Positions 45,956-56,868 of a DNA stretch of 64,000 bases are shown piece by piece (position 1 is the stretch's first letter; each line of letters opens with the position of its first letter). The DNA is taken from NCBI GenBank assembly GCA_021401465.1, contig JADDMT010000020.1, forward strand, positions 124,001-188,000, given 5' to 3'. The DNA comes from Teratosphaeria epicoccoides (taxonomy: Eukaryota > Ascomycota > Dothideomycetes > Mycosphaerellales > Teratosphaeriaceae). Position numbers and translations under genes: made by a program. A model generated the notes under the pieces. It had not been told where the DNA came from. It saw only the letters and a program-made list of their open reading frames with translations, and searched no databases.

Positions 45956-45960
45956 ATTAG

Positions 45961-46577
45961 TCTCGTCAAGGCTCCGCGATATCTTATATAGAGTAGTTAA
46001 ATTAGCCTCAAACTACTTATTAGTGTTAGCTAGCTCGTATATCTAGTTACCTATAACATATTACGACTATACCCTCTCTTCATTAGTAGCTAGTAGCATA
46101 GTGCCTTTAAGGGTCAGGTCTCTATAGTCCTAAGATCCTGACGAGCTCTAACTAGCGCTTTGTTAACTCTAATCCCTCTACGTAGCTAATAGATTAGAGG
46201 ATCTCTGCTGTCGCTTGCTTGCATGCCTTAAGTACTACTATAGTAGGACTAGCTGCTTACCCTTTAAGTCTGACTAGCGTTTACGTAGAGGTATGCCTAA
46301 AAAGATAGAAGGCGTCTACTAAGTAGTAGGTAGTTCCTCTAACTGTTAACTTGCCTGTCTTATAAGCTTGGCTCTCTAGCTCGCTCTAACATCCGCTCTA
46401 ACTACTAGTACTTTGCTATCTGTAATTGCTATCTTTAGGCTTGTTAGAAGCGGCGCCTTCTAGTCGATTAGCTATGCGTACTTCTTTAACGCGAGAAGAC
46501 AGGACTCCTACTTAAAGTAGAACTCGTTGTTCTCTTGCGTCAGAGTAGGGACTTTCTTTTAGTCCTTAGACAAGTCT
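45961..46577 (-). pseudogene. Copia D gag N-terminal part
   Basis: A frame starting near 46577 (start codon now ATA) reads DLSKD-KKVPTLTQENNEFY and FK-ESCLLALKKYA, the 'L.G.NY..W...M...L' style of Copia gag. It continues to the B2 insertion at 45956 and resumes on the far side at 38974. Non-coding leader lies at 46578-46903, including two near-identical TTTTAGAAGGTAACTAC repeats at about 46660 and 46693. Confidence 0.65.
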
Positions 46578-46903
46578 ATAGTAAGGAAGTATTATAAATA
46601 GTAAATGAATAGGTATAAAACAGATAAACAAAGATAGATGTATGTCGAATTCCTGTATGATTTTAGAAGGTAACTACGAACTTTTTAACAGTTTTAGAAG
46701 GTAACTACAAACTTTTCAACTATGTCTAAGTAGTTGCTAGGCTCTTTCACGTCTTATCTGTGTCTTAAGAGTCTGTCTAACAGGCTCTAGTCTCCTTTAC
46801 ATAGTGCGGCAGCGGCCTCTAGTCTGTCCTTAATTGTCTAGCAGATTAAGTACGCTCTTCTAACAAATTCTTCTAGCTATAGGCAAAACCCGGGCTTATA
46901 ACC

Positions 46904-47161
46904 TGTTAAATTAAGGTCTTATACAGGCAATAGATTTACGCATAGGAAGTAGCTACAGAACGAATATATTATGTCAGGTATTAGGTATATAACAAACGTG
47001 ATAGATAGAAGAGAAGAGGTGAAAATTCTTCTCTTTCTAGCTAGGGTCATGTATCCCTTAACCCTGACCTGAGTCAGAGAGGTCAGAGTTAGGGTCCTGC
47101 CTAATTTTGAGTCCTACTAACTTAGTACGGCTAGTATGCGACTGCCTATCACATTTCAACA
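46904..47161 (-). repeat. 5' LTR of Copia D
   Basis: 258 bp, TGTTAAATTAAGG to ACATTTCAACA, partner of 14222-14480, followed by the CTTCT duplication. Confidence 0.85.
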
Positions 47162-47166
47162 CTTCT

Positions 47167-48312
47167 TTAGTTTTATGCTCTTCTCCTAGAGAGTCTAATA
47201 TTACGGAACATAATTATAGTAGCGGAATCATGTGATATGACTTATAACTATAGTAGCAGAGTCATATAATGTAACTCTATAGTGTTACAGAACATAATCA
47301 TAGTAGTAGAATCATGTGATATAACTCATGACTATAGTAGTAGAGTCATATAATACGACTCTGTTTTAGAAGTACCCGTAGGTACTAAAACAGAGAACAG
47401 GATTCTTGGTAGCAGAGACATGCTCTGTTAGACTAGGATGTCTTCTATGTATTTAGGAACGTCAAGATGCCCTTATAGCTCAAGGTATTTAACTTATGTT
47501 ATTAACTTACTAATTAGATATTAACCTTTGTTCCCTTTAGATTACATCGTTCCTGTTTACTATTACCTCTCTAAAGAATATTTGCCTACATGACTTAACT
47601 ATCTCTCCTTAGGCTTAGTTAATTACGAGGACGATAACAATTTGAACGCCCTTAGGATAAGTACTACACAGCAAACTAGAAGGGGAACTCCTGCCCTAAG
47701 TAATGTAGGAAACTCTCGCTAATAATCTAGTACCTCTTAGTTAGCTATTAACGCGCTTGCTAATCATGCTAAAGAAGACTCCCTTAAGATTAGCAAGCTA
47801 GACTACTACTATGGCAACTAAGATAAGCCTAACATCTAGCTTACCTAAATAGACATGTACTTTAAATTTAACAAAATAGGTAATATATAGAAACCTCTCT
47901 TTATGACGACCTTTATGCGAGGAAGAGCTTAGCACTAGATCAAACCTGTTTTCTTAGGAACTACATAGACAATGAGGAAGATTTAAGCGGAACCTTTTAA
48001 TCCTAGAACTATTTGAAGAATGCAATGAAGACAGTCTACAGAGTCTCGAATGAAATGTTAACTATAGTTCGAGTTATTTAGCACATTACCTAGAAGACGT
48101 TAGCAGCTAAGTATGCGGCTTAATTCTAGGAGTACGCCTTGGTTACTAAATAGGACGACGAAGCCCTTTAAGTTATGTTTTGACGAGGTCTTAAGGACAA
48201 TGTTAAAGACAAACTCATGTACTATAGAGGACGTATTAACAACCTCAGAGAACTAATTAAGGTAGCAATTAAGCTAGACAACTAACTTTACGAAAGATTA
48301 ATAGAGCGCCGC
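47167..48312 (+). mobile_element. 5' part of Ty3/Gypsy element E: LTR end, primer site and gag
   Basis: LTR-like sequence ends ...CAGAGAACA at 47399, followed by TTCTTGGTAGCAGAGACA, which resembles a tRNA primer-binding site. Gag runs from about 47590. It reads KLDYYYGN-DKPNI and IDMYFKFNKIGNI, then KPLFMTTFMRGRA-H-IKP, the usual Gypsy capsid pattern (Y-G, one-W and RG-A-x-W positions, with W as TAG). The A3 LTR cuts it at 48313. Its left part was separated by Copia D and probably lies at 13969-14216. It is the outermost element I can recognise. Confidence 0.6.
47201..47363 (+). repeat. Tandem duplication of about 84 bp in the LTR of element E
   Basis: TTACGGAACATAATTATAGT at 47201 and TTACAGAACATAATCATAGT at 47285 start two adjacent copies of an approximately 80-84 bp unit rich in AGAATCATGTGATAT and AGAGTCATATAAT motifs. 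Differences are transitions. Confidence 0.75.
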
Positions 48313-48699
48313 TAATACGGTTAATACTAGGGCGCTATTAGAGCGTCATAGGTTCCGATGCCTACCCTAAGTATCTAATAAGCCTACTACATAGCGAAGG
48401 GGGTCCTTTGTACATACGTTAGCTCGTATGTTATCTAAGTAGGATTAATGCTTGACATGGGATACCCTACGCTACTAACATTACAGTACCCCTACAGGGG
48501 TTTCCTGACCCTGTAGCACCCCTATAGGGTCAGGCTTAGACATGCTTTTATAATTAAGGGGCGTCAGGGGTTATAGGCACCTCTAGCGCTACCTCTGTAA
48601 TAAGCAGAAAGCAGCGCTATCTTGTACCTACTAAAAGGTCAGATTACTCTTTTATACTACAAGATATTTTCATATCATATAGTACATACATCTATATTA
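48313..48699 (+). repeat. 5' LTR of A3, with internal duplication
   Basis: 387 bp instead of 360 because a roughly 27-bp segment carrying CCCCTAYAGGG and the CCTGACCCTGTAG motif is duplicated at about 48486-48535. Confidence 0.85.
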
Positions 48700-48972
48700 A
48701 TTCTGCTTTCTCCTCCCTACTTTGTAGTCTAGCAGAGAATACTATAATATCTCTAGAGTACTACAAACTTGTAACTAACGCATAGCGAGCGCTATCCTAA
48801 GCGCCTGTAATAGCAAAGCTAGCCTAAGTAACTAGCCTATAGTAGTACCCCCTACAAGCGACACTACATTAAACGATAGTTCTACTAGAGGCTAATTACA
48901 TAGCGGACGAGATAAGAGATCCCCTACATAGGGACTATAGCTAACCCTTACTATTAACCTAGCCCTTATAGC

Positions 48973-51086
48973 CATAATTGTTAACTAGGTCGTAAACTGC
49001 CTTGCGAACTAGAGTTGAAGCCGTACCCCTTCTAGTAGCGATAATAGCAAGGACGACGAAAACGTTACTATGAGTAGTACTAATAAACTAGCAGATGAAG
49101 AAATCTAGCAAGATTTCACGCTAGGGACCTACAGAGATAATATACTAGTAGGCGTAGACTCTCCGCGTGTGCCTGCAAATGTAGTGCCTAAATTTAGGGC
49201 TATAGTAGGCTAACTAGGAGGCAGTTATAACGCACGTAACCTGAAGCTGTTAAAGGGAGACACCTTAAAGGAGGCTTAAACTTTCTTATAGGCATGTAAG
49301 GCAGTTTTTGTGCTTAACCTACATAGAGATACTATAGAGGGCAAACAGGTTACCTTTAGTGTAATGTAGCTTGAAGAGGATAAGGAACCTCGTAACATTT
49401 AGCATGAGTAGTATGACCTTATATAGGTCTATAACAGAACATATACATAGGCGGACTCTTGCTAGTTCTATGTTAACTAGGTCGAGGATCTAGGTAATTA
49501 TGCCCTTACTATGTCTATAGAGTATAAGAAGGCTAAGTAGGGGAGGGGACAAACTATCTCTAGCTTTACTACCTATCTTGCTACACTCGAGGGACAGATG
49601 CTACCCTATACTAAGATGCAACGTATGCGGCACCTACTTATTAAGCTTAATAACAATCTTTAGAACATAATCATGACTTTTCATGAACTTCTAATAACTT
49701 AGTAAGACCTTGTGTCCCTTACGACATGTATAGAGATTACCTTAAAGCGAAATAGACGATTAGGTAGCAAGGACAATAAGCGTTTAAGCTATAAAGACCT
49801 ACTAAAGGGCCGCTATTACAAGCGCCCTAAGGGCTAAGTTTAACGCGGTAGTTTAGTCTAGAGAGGCAGACCTTCTAAGCCTAAAGATAGTAGCAAGAAG
49901 CCTCTAGGTAGCTACTACATCTGTAGAGTAAAGGACTACTAGGCAGCCTGCTATCCGAAACAAAGTAATAGGAAGAAGGTAAACAAGGTGTCTAAAACCT
50001 CCCTAGAGAGGAAGCAAAAGAAGGACAAGCCTAAGCAAACTAAATAGCTACTATAGGTATCTAAGCTATCTGTTACTAATAGTGTAGACTTATAGCCTAC
50101 TTAGCGCCTATCTAGTACGGTCTAAGTTAATAGCTCGCTTAAGCTAGTAGACTATATGTTAGACAACCTTGCGGAGGTTAACGTGATACCCTAGCGGGTA
50201 ATTATACGGCTCGGTTTAAAGCTGATCCTAGGAGCCCTGCTGCCTACTATGAAGTCCTTTTAGGGCGAAGGCGTAGTAGCTTAAGGTACGTATAATGTTT
50301 GCCTCTAACTCGCGGACTCTTTAGGGGAAGAGCGCAAGACTAACGAAGTCTTCTACGCTAAAGCCGTTCCTAAAAAGGAGCTCCTACTAGGATGCCCTTA
50401 GCGCTATTAGTAGGGAGTCGTTATTAATAGAGCTACTAACAATTAGTTCTATAGCTCTAAAGGCAAAGTTCCTGTAGTAAGGATACGTAATACGTATAGC
50501 TTCTACAAGGACATAAAGAAGGTCTAATGTATGTATGTAGTCTACATACAGAACATTAAGGAAGACATTACCCTTTAGCCTAAGTTAGAGGAATACGCCG
50601 ATATTTTTGACGTAGAGGCTACAGCCTATGCCTAGGCCCTAGACGCGGAGCATGCGATTAACCTTAAGAAGGGTTATAATCCTCCGTATTAACCCCTGTA
50701 TCCTATGTCGGAATCCTAGCTTAATACACTTTAAGACTATCTCTACAAGGCGCAAAAGAACGCGTAGATCCGACGAAGTAACAGCGAGGCTAGAGCGTTA
50801 GTAATGTTCGTCCTAAAGAAGGATAACATACTCTGCCTATACGTTAACTATAGGGGCCTTAATAAAGTAACTTAGAAGAACCGCTATCCCCTACTACTTA
50901 TTAGCAAGACACTTGACCGCCTAGGTTACGCTGCTATCTTCTTGTCTATTAACTTGAAGGACACCTACTACTAGATACCTATCTAAAAGGGTAACAAGTA
51001 GAAGACTACGTTCTAAATATAGTAGAGACACTTCAAGTATATAGTAATGCTATTTAGATTAATCAAGGTACTAGCAACTTTCTAAG
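48973..51086 (+). pseudogene. A3 gag-pol, 5' part, start codon lost
   Basis: Colinear with A1 from its ATG 15633, but here the start reads ATA (48973), a TpG to TpA change. Gag (KLLKGDTLKEA), zinc knuckle, protease (LVDYMLDNLAEVN) and the RT beginning (VMFVLKKDN) are recognisable with more TAG/TAA than A1. It ends at the A4 insertion. Confidence 0.8.
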
Positions 51087-51445
51087 TAATACGGTAAATA
51101 CTAGGGGGCTATTAGAGCCGCATAGGTTCTAATGTCCGCCCTTAGCATGTAGTGACGCTACTATACATAGCAAGGGGGTCCTTCGTACATACGTTAGCTC
51201 GTATGTCGTCTAGGTAGGATCAATGTTAACGTAGGATGCCCCTACGTTACTAACCTTACGATACCCCTATAGGGATAGGCTTAGACATGCTTTCCCTAAT
51301 TAAGAGGCATTAGGGGTTATAAGCACCTCTAGCGCTACCTCTACGATAAGTAGAAAGCAGCGCTATCTTGTACCTATTAAAAGGTCAGACTACTCTGTCA
51401 TACTACGAGATATTTTCATATTATATAGCATATATATCTATATTA
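51087..51445 (+). repeat. 5' LTR of A4
   Basis: 359 bp, TAATACGGTAAATACTAGG to ATCTATATTA; same family as 14999-15358. Confidence 0.88.
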
Positions 51446-51735
51446 GTTCTGCTTTCTCCCCCCTACTTTGTAGTCTAGTAGAGAATACTACGATATGTCT
51501 AGAGTACTACAAACTCATAACTAACGCGTAGCGAGCGCTATCCTAAGCGCCCGTAATAGCAAAGCTAGCCTAAGTAACTAGCCCTTAGAAGTACCCCCTA
51601 CGAGCGACACTACATCAAGCGACGGTTCTGCTAGAGGCTAACTACATAGCGGACAAGGTAATAGACCCCCTGCATAGGGACTACAGCTAACCCTGACTAT
51701 TAACCTAGCCCTTATTCTACCTCGCCCTTATAGCC

Positions 51736-54700
51736 ATAATTGTCGATTAGGTCACGAACTGCCTTACAAACTAGAGTAGGAGGCCGTACCCCTTCTAGTA
51801 GCGACAATAGCGAGGACGACGAAGACGTCGCTATAAGTAGTACTAATAAACTAGTAGACGAAGAAATCTAGCGAGATTTCATGCTAGGGACCTGCGAAAA
51901 TAACATACTAGCAGGCGTAGACTCTCTGCGTATGCCTGCAAATCTAGCCATGATAGGCTAACTAGGAGGCAGTCGTAACGCATGTAACCTAAAGCCGTTT
52001 AAGGGAGATACCTTAAAGGAGGCTCGAACTTTCTTGTAGGCGTATAAGGCAGTTTTCATGCTTAACCTACGCGGATATTCTACAGAGGGCAAACAAGTTA
52101 CCTTTAGTGTAATGTAGCTCGAAGAGGATAAAGAACCTCGTAATAATTAGCATGAGCGGTATGACCTTATGAAGGTCTACGACAGAACGTATACATAGGC
52201 GGACTTTCGCTAGTTCTATGTTGACTAGGTCGAGGATCCAGGGAACTACGCCCTTACTATGTCTGTTAAGTATAAGAAGGCTAAGCAGGAGAAGGGACAA
52301 ATAACCTCTAGCTTCGCTACCTACCTTACTACACTTAAGAGACAGATGCTACCCTATACTAAGACGTAACGCGTATAGCACCTACTTGTTAAACTTGATG
52401 ACAATCTTTAGAACATAATCATGACTTTTTATGAACTTCTAACAACTTGGCAAGACCTCGTGTCCCTTACGACATGTATAGAGATTACCTTGAAGCGAAA
52501 TGGAAAATTAGGCAGCAAGGATAATAAGCGTTTAAGCCCTAAGGACCTACTAAAGGGCCGCTATTACAAGCGCCCTAAGGGTCACGTCTAACGCGGTAGT
52601 TCATTCTAGAGGAGCGAGCCCTCTAAGCTTAAAGATAGTAGCGAGAAGCCTCTAAGCAGCTACTACATCTGTAGAGTAAGGGACTACTAGGTAGCTTGCT
52701 GTCCTAAACGAAGTAATAGGAAGAAGGTAAGCAAGGTGTCTGAAACCTCCCTAGAGAGGAGGCAAAAGAAGGACAAGCCTAAGTCAACTGAATAGCTACT
52801 ACAGGTATCTAAGCTGTCTGTTACTAATAGTGTAGACTTGTGGCCTGCCTAGCGCCTATCCGGTACGGTCCGAGTTAATAGCTCGCTTAAGCTAGTAGAC
52901 TGTATGTTAGACGACCTTACGGAGGTTAACGTGATACCCTAGCGGGTAATTTTACGGCTTAGTTTAAAGCCGATCCTAGGAGCCCTGCTACCTACTATGA
53001 AGTTCTTTTAAGGCGAAGGCGTAGCGGCTTAAGGCGCGTATAACGTACGCCTCTAACTCGCGGACTCCTTAGGAGAAGTGCGTAAGACTAATGAAGTCTT
53101 CTACGCTAAAGCCGTTCCTAATAAGGAGCTCCTACTCGGCCGCCCTTAGCGCTATAAGCAGGGAGTCGTAGTTAATAGAGCTACTAACAATTAGTTCTAT
53201 AGCTCTATAGGCAAAGTTCCTATAGTAAGGATGCATGACACACATGGCTTCTACAAGGACATGAAGAAGGTCTAATGTATGTATGCGGTCTATATACAGA
53301 ACGTCAAGGAAGACGTTACCCTTCTGCCTAAGTTAGAGGAATACGCCGATATTTTCGACGTAGAGGCTACGGCCTATGCCTAGGCCCTAGATATGGAACA
53401 TGCGATTAATCTTAAGGAGGGTTACAATCTTCTATATCGACCTCTGTACCCTATGTCAGAATTATAGCTTAAAACACTTCGAGACTACCTCTACAAGGCG
53501 CAAAGGAACGCGTAGATCCGACGAAGCGACAGCGAGGCTAGAGCGTTAGTTATGTTCGTCCTGAAGAAGGATAACACGCTCCGCCTATACGTTAACTATA
53601 GGGGCCTTAACGTAGTAACTTAGAAGAACTGCTACCCCCTACTACTTATTAGCGAGACGCTTGACCGCCTTAGTCGCGCCGCTATCTTCTTGTCTATCGA
53701 CTTGAAGGATACCTACTACTAGATACTAATCTAAAAGGGCGACGAGTAGAAGACTACGTTCTAAACGTAGTATAGATACTTTAAGTATATAGTGATGCTA
53801 TTTAGCTTAACTAACGTACTAGCGACATTCTAAGCGTATATTAACTAGGCTCTAGCCGGCCTCGTTAATACCTGCTACGTAGTGTATTAAGACGATATAC
53901 TAGTCTACTCTGATTTAAAGGAGGAGCAGATTTAGCATCTAAGGATAGTACTTAAACAGCTCCGCAAGTTCGCTCTATATGCGAACCTAAAGAAGTGCTT
54001 ATTCCTAACAGATATGATTAAGTTTCTTGGATACATCGTCTCTATAGAAGGAGTCATTATAGATGACCGAAGGGTGTCCGTAATTACAGAGTAGCTATAG
54101 CTAACTACTCTCTAAGAAGTATAGGTGTTCCTAGGATTTACTAACTTCTACTACTGACTCATACGATCCTACTCGAAGATCGTGGCTCCCCTTACAGCCC
54201 TCGTAAAGGGCGCGATTTAAGGAAAAAAGCTAGGGATAGTACCTTAGGAGGAGGCTTAGAGTAAAGCTTTCTCTAAACTTAAAGCAGCTTTTTAAACTAC
54301 ACCTATACTTCGGCACTTTGACCCTACTACGAAGATCCGAATAGAGACTAATGCTTCAAAATTCGTAATAGCCGCAATTATATTGCAGCTCTAGTCGCAT
54401 AAAGGTAGTACGCGATAGTACCTAATTGCCTTCTAGTCGCGGAAGATGCAGGGCGCTAAGCTTAACTACGAGACTTACAACTAAGAGCTTTTAGCTATTA
54501 TTAATAGCTTTAAGGAGTACCGACACTACCTTAAAGGCATAGCGTACCCTATTAAGGTACTTACTAACTATAATAACCTTCGTGGCTTCATGGGCGTGAA
54601 GTAGCTAAGTAGTTAGCAAGCAAGGTAGGCGACTTTCCTCACTAGCTTTGACTTCGTTATCTAGCATTGTTCTAGAAAGACGAATCTAGCTAATAGTCCT

Positions 54701-55714
54701 TTGTGACGACTAGACTACGACACTAGGGAGCAGGGTAACTAATAGCTTCTCCTTACGCTACAAACAAAGCTTGTAGTTTAGGGTAGCGATCTGTTATTAG
54801 CTCCTCTTGTAGGTTGACTACAGGTCTAATAGGGCCTCATAGCCTCCGCTAGCGACGAACCCTCCTATCTAGCGGTTATAGCGACTATGTCTAGCTTAAT
54901 CTGTGTAGTAGTTAACTAGCTTACATGTAGTAAGCATGTAATGTCTAAAGAACCCTTTAAAGAAGTCTCGAGACTTATTTAGCAGTTGCAAGAGTAAGGA
55001 CTAGAGTTAATTAATAAGAGTGTAGCCCTCTAGGACACTATAGGAAGTCCGAAGTAATAGACTAAGTTAGGCGACTTGTAGTACTTTGATAATAGGCTCT
55101 ACGTACCTGCTAACTATATACTCTGTTTGTAGCTCCTCTATATTTATCATGACGATAAACTTGCGGGTCATTTTGGCGTAGAGAAGACAAACGCGCTTCT
55201 CGGACGCAAATACTAGTAGCTAACGCTAGAACAGGATGTCTCTAACTATGTCAAATCCTACTAGACATGCTAGATTAGTAAATCTTGGCGCTATTGCCCC
55301 TACGGTAATGCTTAGGCGCTCCTACTACTAGAGAGACTATAGCAAGACTTAACTATGAATTTTATCACTAATTTGCTACTAGTAAAGTAGAGAGGCAATG
55401 TAGTTAACGCTGTCCTTGTAGTAGTTGACTAATACTCGAAGATGTATGTCTTTATCCTATATACAAAAAAGTGCATAAGTAGCGAGCTTGCGTGACTACT
55501 TCGTGACGAAGTTATATAGTACTTTAGTGTCCCCCGAAGTATCCTATTAGATCGAGGTTCTGTCTTTACTAGTAAATACTAGCAAGAATTTATGTTTAAG
55601 GCGCGTCTTAAGTACTACCTAAGTATAGCATTCTATCTACAGACTAATAGTTAGACTAAATGTATAAACTAGACTCTTAAGTAGTACCTTTAGTGCTACT
55701 ACGCTAAGAACTAG
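51736..55714 (+). pseudogene. A4 gag-pol, gag to integrase, start codon lost
   Basis: Start position again ATA instead of ATG. There is a short gag deletion near 51940 relative to A1. Zinc knuckle, protease (LVDCMLDDLTEVN), RT with the box still reading DDILVYSD near 53890, RNase H, and integrase HHCC and first catalytic regions (to YYAKN) are followed until the B3 insertion. Stops are TAG/TAA. The retained DD suggests the copy was functional before RIP. Confidence 0.82.
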
Positions 55715-56155
55715 TGTCATAAGGGTAGGTGCCGATAGCAGGAAGGTGACTAGGTATTAGACTTGTAGAGCTGTAAAGAATATCGACAATAGTAATTGTC
55801 CTTGTAACTAACTATCCCCTAGGGAAAGGGAATTAAATTAAGCACGAAGCTCCTAACTGCCTATTCTGAAGCTATCCCTATATACTAGAGAGACAGAGCA
55901 GCTCTGTTAGATCTGTTAACAGACCCGACAGATCTGTATCTGTAGATCTATAGACTAACCCTACAGATCTAAGGGTCTGTTATCCTACGACAGATCCCTT
56001 CTCCCTTATAGGCCTATAGATCTGTAGACTAACCCTACAGATCCGGGGGTCTGTCCTTACGTGACAGATCCTTTCTCCTATGACTATGCCTATGACTTAT
56101 AGTACTTAGGACCCTTATAATCCTGTAACCTATAGTACTCCTAACACTTATGACA
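55715..56155 (-). repeat. 3' LTR of B3 (short form)
   Basis: 441 bp. Lacks one copy of the roughly 30-bp CTATGACTAT... unit that its partner at 62196-62666 (471 bp) has. Confidence 0.88.
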
Positions 56156-56235
56156 CTATCCCCCTCTTAGCCTAGCTTGTCCCTAAGCTACCTTATTAGT
56201 ACAGGGTTTCTCTTGTCATTTCCTTTTATGCCGTG

Positions 56236-56868
56236 ATGTCTTCTCTTTCTACATTACTACCTTATGTCATCCTAGACACTAACGCCCCTTTAACGCAGAA
56301 ACGCAAACGCTACGCGAATCGAATCTATCGTTAGGGCTAGGATAGCATGAAGTCCTATACTAGGTGTCAAGAGTTAAAGCTCGTTTGTTAGGTACATGTT
56401 TCCTTAGGGAAATGTTCGTAATGTTACTTTAGTAACTGTCGAAGTTATAACGTAAAGGTAATAGAGGTCGAATAGAAGAAGTTAGGTAATTAGCAGGGTA
56501 GACTAATTGCCGATCTCGATCTTGTAAAGGCAGTCCTAGCTAAGGCTTCGTAGAAGATAATAGAGGCGCATGTAAAGGAGATACGTCTTCGAAAACAGTT
56601 AGACGTAGTCGACTAGGAGGTCGAGGATAGTCGCGCTCTCAAGGAGCAGGAGATTAGGGAGGATGAGGCCAAAGAACAGGCTCTCTCGCAGGCTAGGTTC
56701 CTTCTTAACCTAGATTCTTTAGCGGGTCTCGCTCTTAGTCCTACGACATGGAGCGTAATAGAGGGTTTCGCTAACGCCTTGTATTAGGGTTTCCTGGATG
56801 GCGTGGTAGCCGAGCCGATTGACGGCGTCCCGCAGGAGTCTAGTCGTGGCTTATGATCTTCTTCCTAG
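56236..56868 (+). pseudogene. Antisense Cys-cluster/coiled-coil gene of chromovirus B, copy B3
   Basis: ATG 56236 to TAG 56866-56868, 211 codons without indels relative to the other two copies. In this copy the first two cysteines of the cluster are changed (TGT to TAT near 56367, CTAGGTGT around 56370), again C-to-T type changes, and the downstream charged helix (EIRLRKQLDVVD, EDSRALKEQEIREDEAKEQA) and tail (GFLDGVVAEPIDGVPQESS) are kept. Overlaps the end of pol (TAA 56853-56851) tail to tail. Promoter unknown; the LTR ends about 80 bp upstream of the ATG. Confidence 0.78.

Larger units (their letters stand above)
14222..47161 (-). mobile_element. Ty1/Copia element D, nested host of A1, B1 and B2
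   Basis: Terminal repeats at 14222-14480 and 46904-47161 both start TGTTAAATT and end in ...TTnAACA. The element is flanked by CTTCT at 14217-14221 and 47162-47166. Subtracting the nested insertions leaves about 8.2 kb. The coding order on the minus strand is gag (45961-46577), zinc knuckle, protease, integrase, then reverse transcriptase and RNase H (to 34570), which is the Copia order with integrase before RT. GGTTATAAGCCCGGG next to the right LTR (46903 leftward) is the likely primer site. The unusually long region between RNase H and the 14222 LTR holds an opposite-strand frame at 32826-34560. Confidence 0.85.
48313..51086 (+). mobile_element. Chromovirus A3, 5' part, interrupted by A4
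   Basis: Starts with a family-A LTR (48313-48699) inside element E's gag, then gag-pol up to the RT. At 51087 another A-family LTR begins, within the RT sequence CTAGCAACTTTCTAAG; the rest of A3 would lie right of the window. The left target site GCCGC (48308-48312) is visible; its partner is not. Confidence 0.85.
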
